64,000 nt of DNA from Mycolicibacterium neworleansense (GTDB lineage Bacteria > Actinomycetota > Actinomycetes > Mycobacteriales > Mycobacteriaceae): assembly GCF_001245615.1 (NCBI RefSeq), contig NZ_CWKH01000003.1, positions 248,001 to 312,000 on the forward strand, in the 5' to 3' direction. Position 1 is the first letter of the stretch. Every line of letters starts with the position of its first letter. Under the pieces are notes generated by a model. It was given only the letters and a program-made list of their open reading frames with translations, was not told where the DNA came from and searched no databases. A program made the translations under genes and the position numbers. Positions 38,404 to 46,680 of the stretch are shown here, piece by piece.

Positions 38404-38925
38404 CTACGACTTCACCGGCGGGCGGAAGAAGATCGCCAGCTGGCCGATGCCGCCGAGAAGACCCAGCACCACCGCGATCGCCAGGCCGTACCAGCCGTGC
38501 AGCAGATCGTAGAAGCCACAGTTGGAGAACAGCAGGTGGTCAAGGCTGTAGCGACCGGCGCCGGTACCGGCGATCGCCACCGCGGCCACCGCCAGGATCA
38601 GGTTGTACTCCCAGCCTTCCTTGACGATGAAGAACCCGTTGCGCCGGTGCACGGTCCAGGCCGCGACCAGCATCAGTGCCACGAACCCCGCCGCGGGCAC
38701 GGGGGTGAGCAGGCCGAGGGCCAGACCGAGACCGGCGGCGATCTCGGTGCTGGCCGCGACCCGGGCGTGGAACAGGCCCGGCTTCATGCCGATGCTGTCG
38801 AACCATCCCGCGGTGCCGGGGATCCGTCCCCCACCGAAGAACTTGTTGTAGCCGTGAGCGGCCATGGTCAGGCCGAGCACCACGCGCAGGAGCAGGATCG
38901 CAGTGTCGTAAGCGGAGGAAGCCAT
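38404..38925 (-). CDS. DoxX-family membrane protein
   Basis: 173 residues with four hydrophobic helices. TAILLLRVVLGLTMAAHGYN and KFFGGGRIPGTAGWFDSIGM are classic DoxX features. ATG at 38925 follows an operator-like palindrome directly upstream, so it probably has its own promoter although the SDR gene lies 22 bases upstream on the same strand. May take part in a membrane redox or thiol-stress system; no partner genes adjacent. Confidence 0.85.
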   Translation of the reverse strand: MASSAYDTAILLLRVVLGLTMAAHGYNKFFGGGRIPGTAGWFDSIGMKPGLFHARVAASTEIAAGLGLALGLLTPVPAAGFVALMLVAAWTVHRRNGFFIVKEGWEYNLILAVAAVAIAGTGAGRYSLDHLLFSNCGFYDLLHGWYGLAIAVVLGLLGGIGQLAIFFRPPVKS

Positions 38926-38926
38926 G

Positions 38927-38950
38927 TAACAGAATGTAGGACATCTGTTA
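38927..38950. promoter_or_regulatory. Inverted repeat at the doxX start
   Basis: TAACAGAATGT (38927-38937) and ACATCTGTTA (38941-38950) pair except for one extra A. It begins next to the DoxX ATG and ends on the SDR stop codon. Such a dyad beside a start codon is typical of a TetR-type operator. Confidence 0.5.
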
Positions 38951-39712
38951 AGCCGCCGCCCAGCCCCCATCCACACTGAGGATCACGCCGTGGATGTTGC
39001 CTGCGTCGTCACCGGCCAGGAATGCCACTGCCGCGGCGACCTCCTCGGGGGTACTCATGCGCCGGGACGGGATGCGCGCCAGCACCGGTGCGATGTGGTC
39101 GGCCGCTTCGACGGCACGCTCTGTGGCGATCGGCCCGGGCGCCACGGCGTTGACTCGCACCCCGCGCGGCCCGTACTCGACCGCCCACGACTTGGTCAAC
39201 GAGTGCACCGCGGCCTTGGTCGAGGAGTACAGCGCCGACTGGTCGCCGCCGATCAGGCCGGTGATCGACCCGACGTTGACCACCGCGCCGTGGCCGCGCT
39301 CGGCCATCGCGGGCACCAGCGCGCCGGTCAGCAGGAAGGGAGCGATGACGTTCGTCTGATACGACTCCAACAGCGACTGCTCGGAAACCTCACCGGTGGG
39401 TTCCGGCATGCCCCACACTCCGGCGTTGTTGACCAGGATGTCGACGTGGCCGCCACCGGCTGCTGCCGCTTCGCGAGCCAGCCGGTCCACTTCCTCGCCC
39501 CCGGCGCCCAGATCGGCCGCGACGAATTCGGCCCGCCCTCCGGCAGTCCGGATCTCGGCGACGACGGCATCGCCACGTTCCTTGTTGCGACCGCTGACGA
39601 TGACGAAGGCGCCCTGGGCCGCCAGCGCCTTGGCGATGGCGACGCCCAGGCCGCCGGTGGATCCTGTGACAAGTGCTGTGCGGCCTTGCAGGCGCGTAAT
39701 GTTTGGACTCAT
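38948..39712 (-). CDS. Short-chain dehydrogenase/reductase
   Basis: 254 residues, classical SDR. VTGSTGGLG (NAD(P) binding), NNAGVWG, catalytic Ser in NVGSITG and YSSTK. The Arg in SGRNKERGD suggests NADP preference. ATG 39712 lies within a perfect 16-base palindrome that also precedes the divergent TetR gene. The substrate is unknown; relatives reduce 3-ketoacyl groups or small ketones. Likely under control of the adjacent TetR protein. Confidence 0.86.
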   Translation of the reverse strand: MSPNITRLQGRTALVTGSTGGLGVAIAKALAAQGAFVIVSGRNKERGDAVVAEIRTAGGRAEFVAADLGAGGEEVDRLAREAAAAGGGHVDILVNNAGVWGMPEPTGEVSEQSLLESYQTNVIAPFLLTGALVPAMAERGHGAVVNVGSITGLIGGDQSALYSSTKAAVHSLTKSWAVEYGPRGVRVNAVAPGPIATERAVEAADHIAPVLARIPSRRMSTPEEVAAAVAFLAGDDAGNIHGVILSVDGGWAAA

Positions 39713-39719
39713 GAGTCCA
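39704..39719. promoter_or_regulatory. Perfect 16-base palindrome between SDR and TetR genes
   Basis: TGGACTCATGAGTCCA is fully self-complementary and includes the SDR start codon. A half-conserved copy TGGAC-N6-GTCCA (39738-39753) lies inside the first TetR codons. Probable operator of the TetR protein for both genes. Confidence 0.65.
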
Positions 39720-39730
39720 GGTATAGGCCG

Positions 39731-40339
39731 ATGAAAATGGACCTGCAAGTCCAGAAGCTGACCGCCAAGGGCGAGGCCACCCGGCGCCGCATCATCGAGG
39801 GCGCCGCGGCGGTGATCCGTACCAACGGCGTCGCCACCACCACCCTCGATGACATCCGAGCCCACACCCAGACCTCCAAGAGCCAGCTGTTCCACTACTT
39901 CCCCGACGGCAAGGATCAACTGCTGCTCGCGGTCGCCGAACGCGAAGCCCAGATGGTGCTGGAGGATCAGCAGCCCTACCTCGGCGAGCTGACCTCATGG
40001 GCCGCCTGGCAGCGGTGGCGCGACGCCGTGGTGGAGCGCTATCGCCGCCAGGGCCAGAGCTGCCCGCTCAGCCTGCTGATGTCGGAGATCGGCCGCACCA
40101 CGCCAGGCGCCCAGGCCGTCACCAAAGCCCTGCTCCGACAATGGCATGACGAGATCAGCACCGGTATCCGGCACATGCAGGAGCAGGGAAAGATGGCCGC
40201 CGATCTGGATGCCGACCGCGCGGGTGCCGCCTTGCTGGCCGGGATCCAGGGCGGCGTCAGCGTGATGCTGGCCTCCGGCGACCTGAGCTACCTGGAATCC
40301 GCGCTGGACGTCGGGATCGCCATGATGCGGCGCGGTTAG
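39731..40339 (+). CDS. TetR-family regulator
   Basis: 202 residues from ATG 39731 (ATG 39737 also possible). Helix-turn-helix in TTLDDIRAHTQTSKSQLFHY (about residues 38-57), preceded by TRRRIIEGAAAVIRTNGVAT. The C-terminus is a ligand domain of the TetR_C_6-like type (LLMSEIGRTTPGAQAV). It is divergent from the SDR gene with 18 bases between starts and a perfect palindrome there. Its stop overlaps the convergent acyltransferase gene by four bases. Confidence 0.86.
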   Translation: MKMDLQVQKLTAKGEATRRRIIEGAAAVIRTNGVATTTLDDIRAHTQTSKSQLFHYFPDGKDQLLLAVAEREAQMVLEDQQPYLGELTSWAAWQRWRDAVVERYRRQGQSCPLSLLMSEIGRTTPGAQAVTKALLRQWHDEISTGIRHMQEQGKMAADLDADRAGAALLAGIQGGVSVMLASGDLSYLESALDVGIAMMRRG

Positions 40340-41589
40340 CCGAGCGCCGCATTCAGCCGGGCCATATAGGCGTCGATGTCCCCGACCGCCGACTGCGCTG
40401 CATGCACGCTGACCGCCACCGTTTCGCCGATGCCGTGCACCCCGTGGGTCAGGCCCATCATCAGCGACAGCGACGGATATCCGGCCGTCACCACCACCCC
40501 GGCAGTCCCGAGCCTCAGATCGGCAGCGCCCCGATTGACGCTGGACACCACCGTGTTGCCGGTGACCATGGGCGCGCGCACCGTCGGATCGAACTGAGCT
40601 ATCCCCCAACGCAACAACGGCGCGGGCGTGGCGGCGAACGCCCGGCTGGACGCGATCATCGCCGGATGCGCCGCGCGGCGGCGACGATCGGCGAAATCCG
40701 CGACGATTCGGGCAATGCGGTCCGGTTCGGCGACTTCGGGATACAGCCCGATGCCGACGTTGCCGAAGTGGTTGTGAGCCCGACGCACACCGGCTTTGGC
40801 CATCGGTACCTCGGCGCCGAGCTCAGCGATGTCATCACCGAGCTCACGCAGATGCTCCCCCAGCGCCGAGGAGATGGCCGCCAGAACCCCGACGGTCACG
40901 GTCGGTCCGCCTATCTGGGCGCGGTGCCGAACAAGGGTGCGGACCCAGCGCTGTCCGGTCGGCGCGGCGTTGCTGTGCAGTACCGGTCGCGACGGTGCCT
41001 GCGACGGCACTGCTCCGGATGCGTTGTCGCGCTCCAACTCCCGGTAAGTGCGAGCCGCCTGCACCGCACGCCACGGCAGCCGCGCGGTGGGGAGCCGCTG
41101 CGTGGGCACGGGGACCACCTCGCCGGGCCGACCCAACAACCAGGCAGCCAGCGCCGAGGCCAGGGTGCCGTCGGCGAGGGCGTGGGACATCTGCAGCACA
41201 GCGACGGCGCCGGCCTCGGCCTCGGTTCCGGGGACCTCCCGTACCCGGGCGAACACATGCAGACGCCAAGGTGCGACGGTGGCGTCGAGCTGCTGACCGC
41301 CCAGCCCGGCCACCACGTCCAGACACTCGATCCAGCCCAGTTCGGCGTCGTACCTGACGAACTGATCGTCACCCACCACCCGTGGCGCCCACGCCGGATA
41401 GGTCAGCCGGCAATCGTCGCGAACCCGCACCGCAAGGTCTGGGCAGCGCTGCGCACGGTCGCGCACCACGGCCAGCGCGGCATCCAGATCATCGGGCACA
41501 CCGTCGAATCCGTACAGCAGGAACTGATCGTTGGGAAGTTTGGCCGACATCCACCAGTTCTGGGCGTCGATTGCGGCCAGCCGGCGCAC
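40336..41589 (-). CDS. WS/DGAT-like acyltransferase family protein
   Basis: 417 residues. HALADG in LQMSHALADGTLAS corresponds to the HHxxxDG active-site motif of wax-ester synthase/diacylglycerol acyltransferases, although the first His of the pair is Ser. The second His and the Asp are kept. The C-terminal half has the DUF1298-like SSVNRGAADLRLGTAGVVV region. Activity on triacylglycerol or another acyl acceptor is uncertain. GTG start at 41589 lies three bases after the hydrolase stop. Last gene of a four-gene operon with Mce-associated proteins. Confidence 0.75.
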   Translation of the reverse strand: MRRLAAIDAQNWWMSAKLPNDQFLLYGFDGVPDDLDAALAVVRDRAQRCPDLAVRVRDDCRLTYPAWAPRVVGDDQFVRYDAELGWIECLDVVAGLGGQQLDATVAPWRLHVFARVREVPGTEAEAGAVAVLQMSHALADGTLASALAAWLLGRPGEVVPVPTQRLPTARLPWRAVQAARTYRELERDNASGAVPSQAPSRPVLHSNAAPTGQRWVRTLVRHRAQIGGPTVTVGVLAAISSALGEHLRELGDDIAELGAEVPMAKAGVRRAHNHFGNVGIGLYPEVAEPDRIARIVADFADRRRRAAHPAMIASSRAFAATPAPLLRWGIAQFDPTVRAPMVTGNTVVSSVNRGAADLRLGTAGVVVTAGYPSLSLMMGLTHGVHGIGETVAVSVHAAQSAVGDIDAYMARLNAALG

Positions 41590-41592
41590 CGG

Positions 41593-42504
41593 TCAACTCC
41601 TCCCGGGACTGCCGACGAAATCCACGATGTGCTTGGCCACCACATCCGGCTGTTCGAGCTGCAGGAAGTGCCCGGCGTGATCGACGATGTTCACCGCGCT
41701 GCCCGACGGCAGAACTCTCCGCACCCACCGGGCGTAATCCGGTGTCGCGCAGCCATCGTCGGTGCCGTGCAGGTACAGCGTCGGCACCGACGGCGGCAGC
41801 AGCCAGTGGTGGTGTAACTCGGCGTACTGCGGCGGCGGCTTGCTGAGGCGGATGGTCGCCCGGTAATACCCCAGCGCGGCGCGCCACCGATCCCGCGCCC
41901 CGATGGCGGCGTCGACGTGGCGTACGTCCTCGGCCGCGTCGTACCCCGGTGACCACAACTTCCACAGCCGGGGCACCACCCAGGACGCGGAACGGTCAGG
42001 CAGCCAGGGCAATTGGAAGTACATCATGTACCAGCTGCGCAGCATCTGGCGCGGCAGCCTGGCCATGAGCTTGCCCGCCTCGGGTACCCGGCCCAGTGGC
42101 TGGAACGACGCCGGAGGCGGTACCGACATGATCACCGTCTTGGCGAATGCGTTGTCCGGCATGGCGGCCAGGCCCGCGGCCGCGATGGCGCCCCAGTCGT
42201 GCCCGATGAGGACGTCGCGTCCGGTCGGTCCTGCGGCCTGCAGCACGCGCAGCGCGTCGTCCATCAACGCCCCGACGTGATAGCTCCCATCGGCCGGAAT
42301 CGAGGATGGCACGTACCCGCGCAGGAACGGCGCCACAACTTTCCAGCCGGCCTCGGCCAGCGCCGGGGCCACCTTGCGCCAGCCGTAGGCCGTATCGGGA
42401 AAGCCGTGTAGACACAACGCAACCGGGCCGTTTTCTGGACCCCAAACGAGTGCCCGCAGTTGCACGGCCGGGGTGGCGACGTCGATCCAGCGAGGCTCGG
42501 TCAT
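41593..42504 (-). CDS. Alpha/beta hydrolase, epoxide hydrolase/haloalkane dehalogenase-like
   Basis: 303 residues. Oxyanion HGFPDT, nucleophile Asp in IGHDWGAI, acid in HGTDDGC and His in DHAGHFLQLE. An Asp nucleophile points to epoxide hydrolase or dehalogenase chemistry and not an esterase. ATG 42504 overlaps the preceding stop by one base (TGATG). Part of the tightly coupled mam-mam-hydrolase-acyltransferase operon, so a lipid epoxide or related lipid substrate is plausible. Confidence 0.84.
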   Translation of the reverse strand: MTEPRWIDVATPAVQLRALVWGPENGPVALCLHGFPDTAYGWRKVAPALAEAGWKVVAPFLRGYVPSSIPADGSYHVGALMDDALRVLQAAGPTGRDVLIGHDWGAIAAAGLAAMPDNAFAKTVIMSVPPPASFQPLGRVPEAGKLMARLPRQMLRSWYMMYFQLPWLPDRSASWVVPRLWKLWSPGYDAAEDVRHVDAAIGARDRWRAALGYYRATIRLSKPPPQYAELHHHWLLPPSVPTLYLHGTDDGCATPDYARWVRRVLPSGSAVNIVDHAGHFLQLEQPDVVAKHIVDFVGSPGRS

Positions 42505-43259
42505 CACAGCGGCACCGGCTCGTACTGGGACATCAACCAGCGGTCGCCCTCTTTGACCATGGTGACCCGGGCAACCGACGGGGTCTTCTCCGGCATGTGA
42601 TCTCCGACCTGGACGCTCTGGTTGACGAACAATACGATCTCGGCGGTGTCGGGTTTGGCGCTCACCACCCCCGCACGCAACACGTCAGCGACAGCCGCGA
42701 TCCGCTGGGCCTGCGCCGCCGGGATGACCTCGTTGATCATCGCGGTATAGGTGCCCAGGAAGTCCCCCGTCATCCGTTCACGGACCGCGGTGAGCTGCTC
42801 CTCGACAGACTCCGTCTCATACGACAGCATCTGGACGGTGATCTCTTTGGCGGCCTGAACCGATTCGACTCGGGCCGTGTCACTTTCATCCTGCGCCACG
42901 GTCAGCCACCGGAACACCCCGGAGGTGATTGCCAACACCAGAGCGATGGCCGCCAGCACGACCGGCAAGCTGACCCGCCGGCGAGCGGGCGCCGGCTCGG
43001 CTTCCTCGGACTCGGCTTCCTCGGACTCGGCTTCGTCGGGCGCTTCGGTCTCTTCGGTCTCTTCGGTCTCTTCGGGCTCGGCGTCGACCGACTCCTCGGC
43101 GACCGGCTCCTCGGCGACCGTTTCCTGAACCGGCTGAGGTTCCTCGACGGCCGTGTCCGCGGCCGCTTCGGGCTCGGGACTTACCTGCTCGGCGCTCTCC
43201 ACGGGTTCCACTGCGGCCTTACGACGCCCGGCCGGCGGCATCTTGTGCCGGCCGCTCAC
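42504..43259 (-). CDS. Mce-associated (orphaned Mam) membrane protein 2
   Basis: 251 residues. An acidic, low-complexity N-terminal tail of about 95 residues (Glu/Ser/Thr/Ala/Pro-rich) is followed by RRRVSLPVVLAAIALVLAIT (single membrane helix) and an external domain of the Mam type ending RVTMVKEGDRWLMSQYEPVP. The gene pair resembles the OmamA/OmamB or Rv1362c/Rv1363c pairs. Orphaned Mam proteins stabilise Mce lipid-import complexes encoded elsewhere. GTG start at 43259 overlaps the previous stop by four bases. Confidence 0.82.
   Translation of the reverse strand: MSGRHKMPPAGRRKAAVEPVESAEQVSPEPEAAADTAVEEPQPVQETVAEEPVAEESVDAEPEETEETEETEAPDEAESEEAESEEAEPAPARRRVSLPVVLAAIALVLAITSGVFRWLTVAQDESDTARVESVQAAKEITVQMLSYETESVEEQLTAVRERMTGDFLGTYTAMINEVIPAAQAQRIAAVADVLRAGVVSAKPDTAEIVLFVNQSVQVGDHMPEKTPSVARVTMVKEGDRWLMSQYEPVPL
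43042..43075. repeat. 9-base tandem repeat in the mam gene tail
   Basis: Just over three copies of a 9-base unit TTCGGTCTC encode an EET repeat in the acidic tail on the minus strand. A 15-base imperfect repeat lies nearby (about 43008-43040). Length could vary between strains by slippage in steps that keep the frame. Confidence 0.6.
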
Positions 43260-43912
43260 TGGATGAACTCCACGTTGGAAACCTTTGCCTTGCCTTCAAT
43301 GTCCTGCACCGTCAACACCATTCGCCACACCTGCGGCGCCTGCTCCGGTACACCCGCATTCGTCGACCGCACGGTCACCGACACCAGGACATCCGCGGTG
43401 TCGTTCGAGTAGGACTCCAGCCCGGAAGAGGTGACCGTGCCCACCGACTTCGACTTGATCTGCTTGACCACGTCGAGGAAGGATTTCGAACGCTTCTCGA
43501 AGTCGTCGTAGAACCGACCGGTCGACGAGTCCAGCACTCGCTGCACGTCACCCTCGGCGTGCTCCCAATCGATGCTCGTCAGGTTCGTCGCACCCTGCCG
43601 CGCTGTGTCCACGAACATGTCGCGCCGCTGCTGTTCGTGATGGACCTGATAGAAGCCGTAGCCCAGCCAACCGGTCAGCACCACCAGCGCGAGGACGAGC
43701 ACCCCTCCGACAAGCCCGCCGGTCGGCGCGCGCAGGAACCCGCGGCGCGCCGGTTCCGTGTCGTCGACCGGTGCTGCGGCCTCGGGTTCGGTGGGCTCAG
43801 CCGTCTCCTTTTCAGCCTCGGATTCTGGAACCTCGGCTTCGGGGGCGGACTGGCTCGACTCCTCGGACTCGGTCGGTTCGACCGCCTCGGTGTCGGCGCT
43901 GTCGTCTGCCAT
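43256..43912 (-). CDS. Mce-associated (orphaned Mam) membrane protein 1
   Basis: 218 residues. Acidic N-terminal tail (about 55 residues), then GGLVGGVLVLALVVLTGWLG as one membrane helix, then a periplasmic domain of Mam type with VDTARQGATNLTSIDWEHAE, an NTF2-like start. It ends VLTVQDIEGKAKVSNVEFIQ. First gene of the operon. Same architecture as the next gene, so the two probably form a heterodimer. No mce genes lie in the window, so it would act with an Mce complex from another locus. Confidence 0.83.
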   Translation of the reverse strand: MADDSADTEAVEPTESEESSQSAPEAEVPESEAEKETAEPTEPEAAAPVDDTEPARRGFLRAPTGGLVGGVLVLALVVLTGWLGYGFYQVHHEQQRRDMFVDTARQGATNLTSIDWEHAEGDVQRVLDSSTGRFYDDFEKRSKSFLDVVKQIKSKSVGTVTSSGLESYSNDTADVLVSVTVRSTNAGVPEQAPQVWRMVLTVQDIEGKAKVSNVEFIQ

Positions 43913-44029
43913 ACATCTGCTCCTCGGTGGCACTACGGGGGTGCGTGCACGTCACGCGTGCGGTCCAACGTACGTGGCACCGGTCACACCGTCATCAGCG
44001 GTACCGGCAGTCCCGGGTAGGCCTGACGG

Positions 44030-44671
44030 TCACGCGCCGCCGGACTCCGTACACGTGAATTGCGCCCCGACCGCACGCAGCGCGAAGTCGATCACCTCGG
44101 CCTGCGCTACCTCACATTCGCCGTCGGAGCACAGGCGCGACATCGCATGGCTGACCACCGCGCCGATCGCGATCGCGTCCTGCTCCGGTTTGGCCGAGGG
44201 AAACGACCCGTCGTCCAGGCCCCGGCGCAGGATCGCCGCCAGCGATCGCTCACGGTCGTCGTGCCACTGTTCCCGGGCCGAGCGATAGCCCTTGGCCGCA
44301 CGCACCTCGTCCGAATCGAGCACGGTCATGTGCATGTTCAACCGCGCGTCCTGCAGAAGGCCGAAGATCTGGCCGAGCCAGACCCGCAGTTGATCAGGGG
44401 GCGGACCGTCGTAGTGGTCGGCGATTCGATCGAGCCGACGCGCCAACGAGTCGCCCTCCCCGCGCATCATGGCCAGGAACAAGGCGTCCTTGGATTCGAA
44501 GTGCCGGTAGAACGCGCGAGTGGACAATCCGGCCCTGGCCAGCATGGCTGCCACCGGCACCGCGCCGGTGTGGGGCTCGGAAAGGCAGCTGAAGGCGGCC
44601 TCGATGATGGCGTCGCGTTCGCTGACGTCGCCCACCACGTCATCCGCCTCGGCACCCGACTCGATCTGCAC
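44030..44671 (-). CDS. TetR-family regulator
   Basis: 213 residues from GTG 44671. Helix-turn-helix region VPVAAMLARAGLSTRAFYRH (about residues 38-57) is followed by FESKDALFLAMM. The remaining part is an all-helical ligand domain with no recognisable specificity. A longer in-frame ATG at 44719 would take in the intergenic region and is less likely. Divergent from the hydrolase at 44755 with 83 bases between starts; TTCTAGAA at 44681-44688 in that gap is a possible operator core. Confidence 0.82.
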   Translation of the reverse strand: MQIESGAEADDVVGDVSERDAIIEAAFSCLSEPHTGAVPVAAMLARAGLSTRAFYRHFESKDALFLAMMRGEGDSLARRLDRIADHYDGPPPDQLRVWLGQIFGLLQDARLNMHMTVLDSDEVRAAKGYRSAREQWHDDRERSLAAILRRGLDDGSFPSAKPEQDAIAIGAVVSHAMSRLCSDGECEVAQAEVIDFALRAVGAQFTCTESGGA

Positions 44672-44754
44672 GATTGACGATTCTAGAAACGGCACGCCGC
44701 AGATGCGGCCAAAACCCACCTGGGTAACGTGACCTTCGGGGGCCGGCGAGAGGA

Positions 44755-45633
44755 ATGTCTGTGAGCACCGGGAACACCGAGCACAGCGAATCGCGCACCG
44801 TCACGTTCCGGGGAGTCGACGACCTGAACCTGGTTGGCGACGAATGGAACCGCGACGCCGGGTCCGCTGCTGACCGACCCACTGTCCTGCTGCTGCACGG
44901 CGGCGGACAGAACCGGTACTCCTGGAAGAACACCGGACAGATCCTGGCCGATCGTGGTCTGCACGTGATCGCCCTGGATGCACGTGGTCACGGCGACAGC
45001 GACCGCTCACCCAGTGCGAACTATTCGGTGGAAGCGCTGTCCGCCGATGTGCAGCACGTGCTCTATCAGATCGGGCGCCCGGTGGTCCTCATCGGAGCCA
45101 GCATGGGCGGTCTGACCAGCATCCTGGCCGCGCACGAGGCAGGCCCGGAGCTGGTCACCAAGCTGGTCCTGGTCGATGTGGTGCCGCGGTTCGAGAAGAG
45201 CGGCAGCGCGCGCATCCGCGAATTCATGTTCAGCAACGTCGACGGCTTCGACTCGCTGGAGGAAGCCGCCGAGGCCGTCGCGGCCTACCTGCCCTACCGC
45301 ACCAAGCCCCGCAGCCCGGAGGGACTGAAGAAGAATCTGCGGCTGCGCGACGGGCGCTGGTACTGGCACTGGGATCCGGCCTTCCTGACCAAACCCGAAG
45401 ACGACCCGTTCGTGCGGGTGGAGAAGCTCGAACAGGCCGCGATGAACCTGACCATCCCGATCCTGCTGATCCGCGGCAAGCTCTCCGACGTCGTCAGCCC
45501 GGAAGGCGTGCAGGACTTCCTGGACAAGGTGCCCGCCGCCGAGTTCGTCGAGTTGTCCGACGCGGGACACACCGCCGCCGGTGATGACAACGACGCGTTC
45601 TCCCAGGTCGTCGTGGAGTTCGTCGGACGGTGA
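44755..45633 (+). CDS. Alpha/beta hydrolase
   Basis: 292 residues. LLLHGGGQNRYSW (oxyanion region), DARGHGDSDRS, nucleophile Ser in IGASMGGLTS, acid in RGKLSDVVS and His in DAGHTAAGD. With a Ser nucleophile it should be an esterase, lipase or C-C hydrolase, close to the mycobacterial group annotated as haloperoxidase or bromoperoxidase-like. Controlled in all likelihood by the divergent TetR protein. ATG 44755 has GAGAGGA upstream. Confidence 0.85.
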   Translation: MSVSTGNTEHSESRTVTFRGVDDLNLVGDEWNRDAGSAADRPTVLLLHGGGQNRYSWKNTGQILADRGLHVIALDARGHGDSDRSPSANYSVEALSADVQHVLYQIGRPVVLIGASMGGLTSILAAHEAGPELVTKLVLVDVVPRFEKSGSARIREFMFSNVDGFDSLEEAAEAVAAYLPYRTKPRSPEGLKKNLRLRDGRWYWHWDPAFLTKPEDDPFVRVEKLEQAAMNLTIPILLIRGKLSDVVSPEGVQDFLDKVPAAEFVELSDAGHTAAGDDNDAFSQVVVEFVGR

Positions 45634-45702
45634 GCTCGGCAGCCCTGGTAAACCAAGCCGCCGTTGAGCATTGAGGTGGACGGCGCCGATTTCTACACCG
45701 GC

Positions 45703-45873
45703 TTACCGCGCCTGCTCAGTCCCTTCGGCCTCGGCCAGCCGCTGGTGCAAGCGCTCGCGAATGTCCTCCGGGGTGTAGGCATTTCGGCGACGCTGATCAC
45801 GCGCCACCATCACACCGCCCGCCACGACTCCGGCGACACCGGCCAGCCCCACCCACTTCCAGATGCTACGCAT
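45703..45873 (-). CDS. Small membrane-anchored protein, 56 residues
   Basis: Starts MRSIWKWVGLAGVAGVVAGG: a short basic/aromatic N-terminus and one hydrophobic helix (about residues 7-24), then a charged cytosolic tail with RRRNAYTPEDIRERLHQRLA. The clean layout, with anchor then amphipathic helix, and high GC in third codon positions support a real gene. No family recognised. It converges on the hydrolase and is divergent from the peptidase-like gene at 45900, 26 bases between starts. Confidence 0.7.
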   Translation of the reverse strand: MRSIWKWVGLAGVAGVVAGGVMVARDQRRRNAYTPEDIRERLHQRLAEAEGTEQAR

Positions 45874-45899
45874 GCTCTGAGTGTGCCTAAGCTGCGGAC

Positions 45900-46595
45900 G
45901 TGAATGCGAACACGGTGTCGTTGACCAAGGCGCTGGAGGACACCCGGACCGGTGACATCTGGCTGTTTCGCGGTGGCTCCGGACCGGACCGGGCGATCCA
46001 GACCCTGACCAACAGCCCGGTCAACCACGTCGGCATGACGGTGGCGATCGACGACCTGCCACCGCTGATCTGGCACGCCGAGCTCGGCGACAAGCTGCTC
46101 GACGTGTGGACCGGCACCAACCATCGCGGGGTGCAACTCAACGATGCCCGCCAGGTGGTCGAACGCTGGGCACAGAGCTACGGGCAGCGCTGCTGGTTGC
46201 GTCAGCTCACCCCGTTTGCGTCTCGGGAGCAGGAGGACCAGCTCCTCAAGGTGATCGCCCGCATGAACGGTACGGCCTTCCCCACCACGGCGCGCCTGAC
46301 CGGACGCTGGCTGCGCGGACGGATACCGATCGTCAGCGATTTCACCCGCGGAATCCCCTTCGTGCACAAAAAGGTTCGCGAGTCCGCCGAACGCAAGAAG
46401 GCGCAGAGCCGCCAGGTCGGGTTGGAGACTGCGTACTGCGCCGAGACGGTGGCCATCACTTATGAGGAGATGGGCCTGCTGAGCACCGAGAAGCACTACA
46501 ACTGGTTTGATCCGGGCTCGTTCTGGAGTGGTGACGAGTTGCCGCTGGCCACCGGTTACGGATTGGGCGACGAGATCTCGGTGATCATCGACTGA
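45900..46595 (+). CDS. Permuted papain-like (YiiX/NlpC-type) cysteine peptidase or amidase
   Basis: 231 residues from GTG 45900. TGDIWLFRGGSGPDRAIQTL then NSPVNHVGMTV gives the family's N-terminal strand and His43; the Cys comes later at residue 180 (ETAYCAETV). His before Cys is the permuted order of YiiX/LRAT-like enzymes. These cleave amides or thioesters in peptides or lipids. No signal peptide is evident, so it should act in the cytosol. Substrate unknown. Confidence 0.7.
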   Translation: MNANTVSLTKALEDTRTGDIWLFRGGSGPDRAIQTLTNSPVNHVGMTVAIDDLPPLIWHAELGDKLLDVWTGTNHRGVQLNDARQVVERWAQSYGQRCWLRQLTPFASREQEDQLLKVIARMNGTAFPTTARLTGRWLRGRIPIVSDFTRGIPFVHKKVRESAERKKAQSRQVGLETAYCAETVAITYEEMGLLSTEKHYNWFDPGSFWSGDELPLATGYGLGDEISVIID

Positions 46596-46680
46596 CTGAA
46601 TTCGCCGGTTTGCCGCGTGGCGAAGGCCGGGCGATGCACAATTTGCTGAAGACATGGCGCCTCGCAGGAGGGGAGCAACC

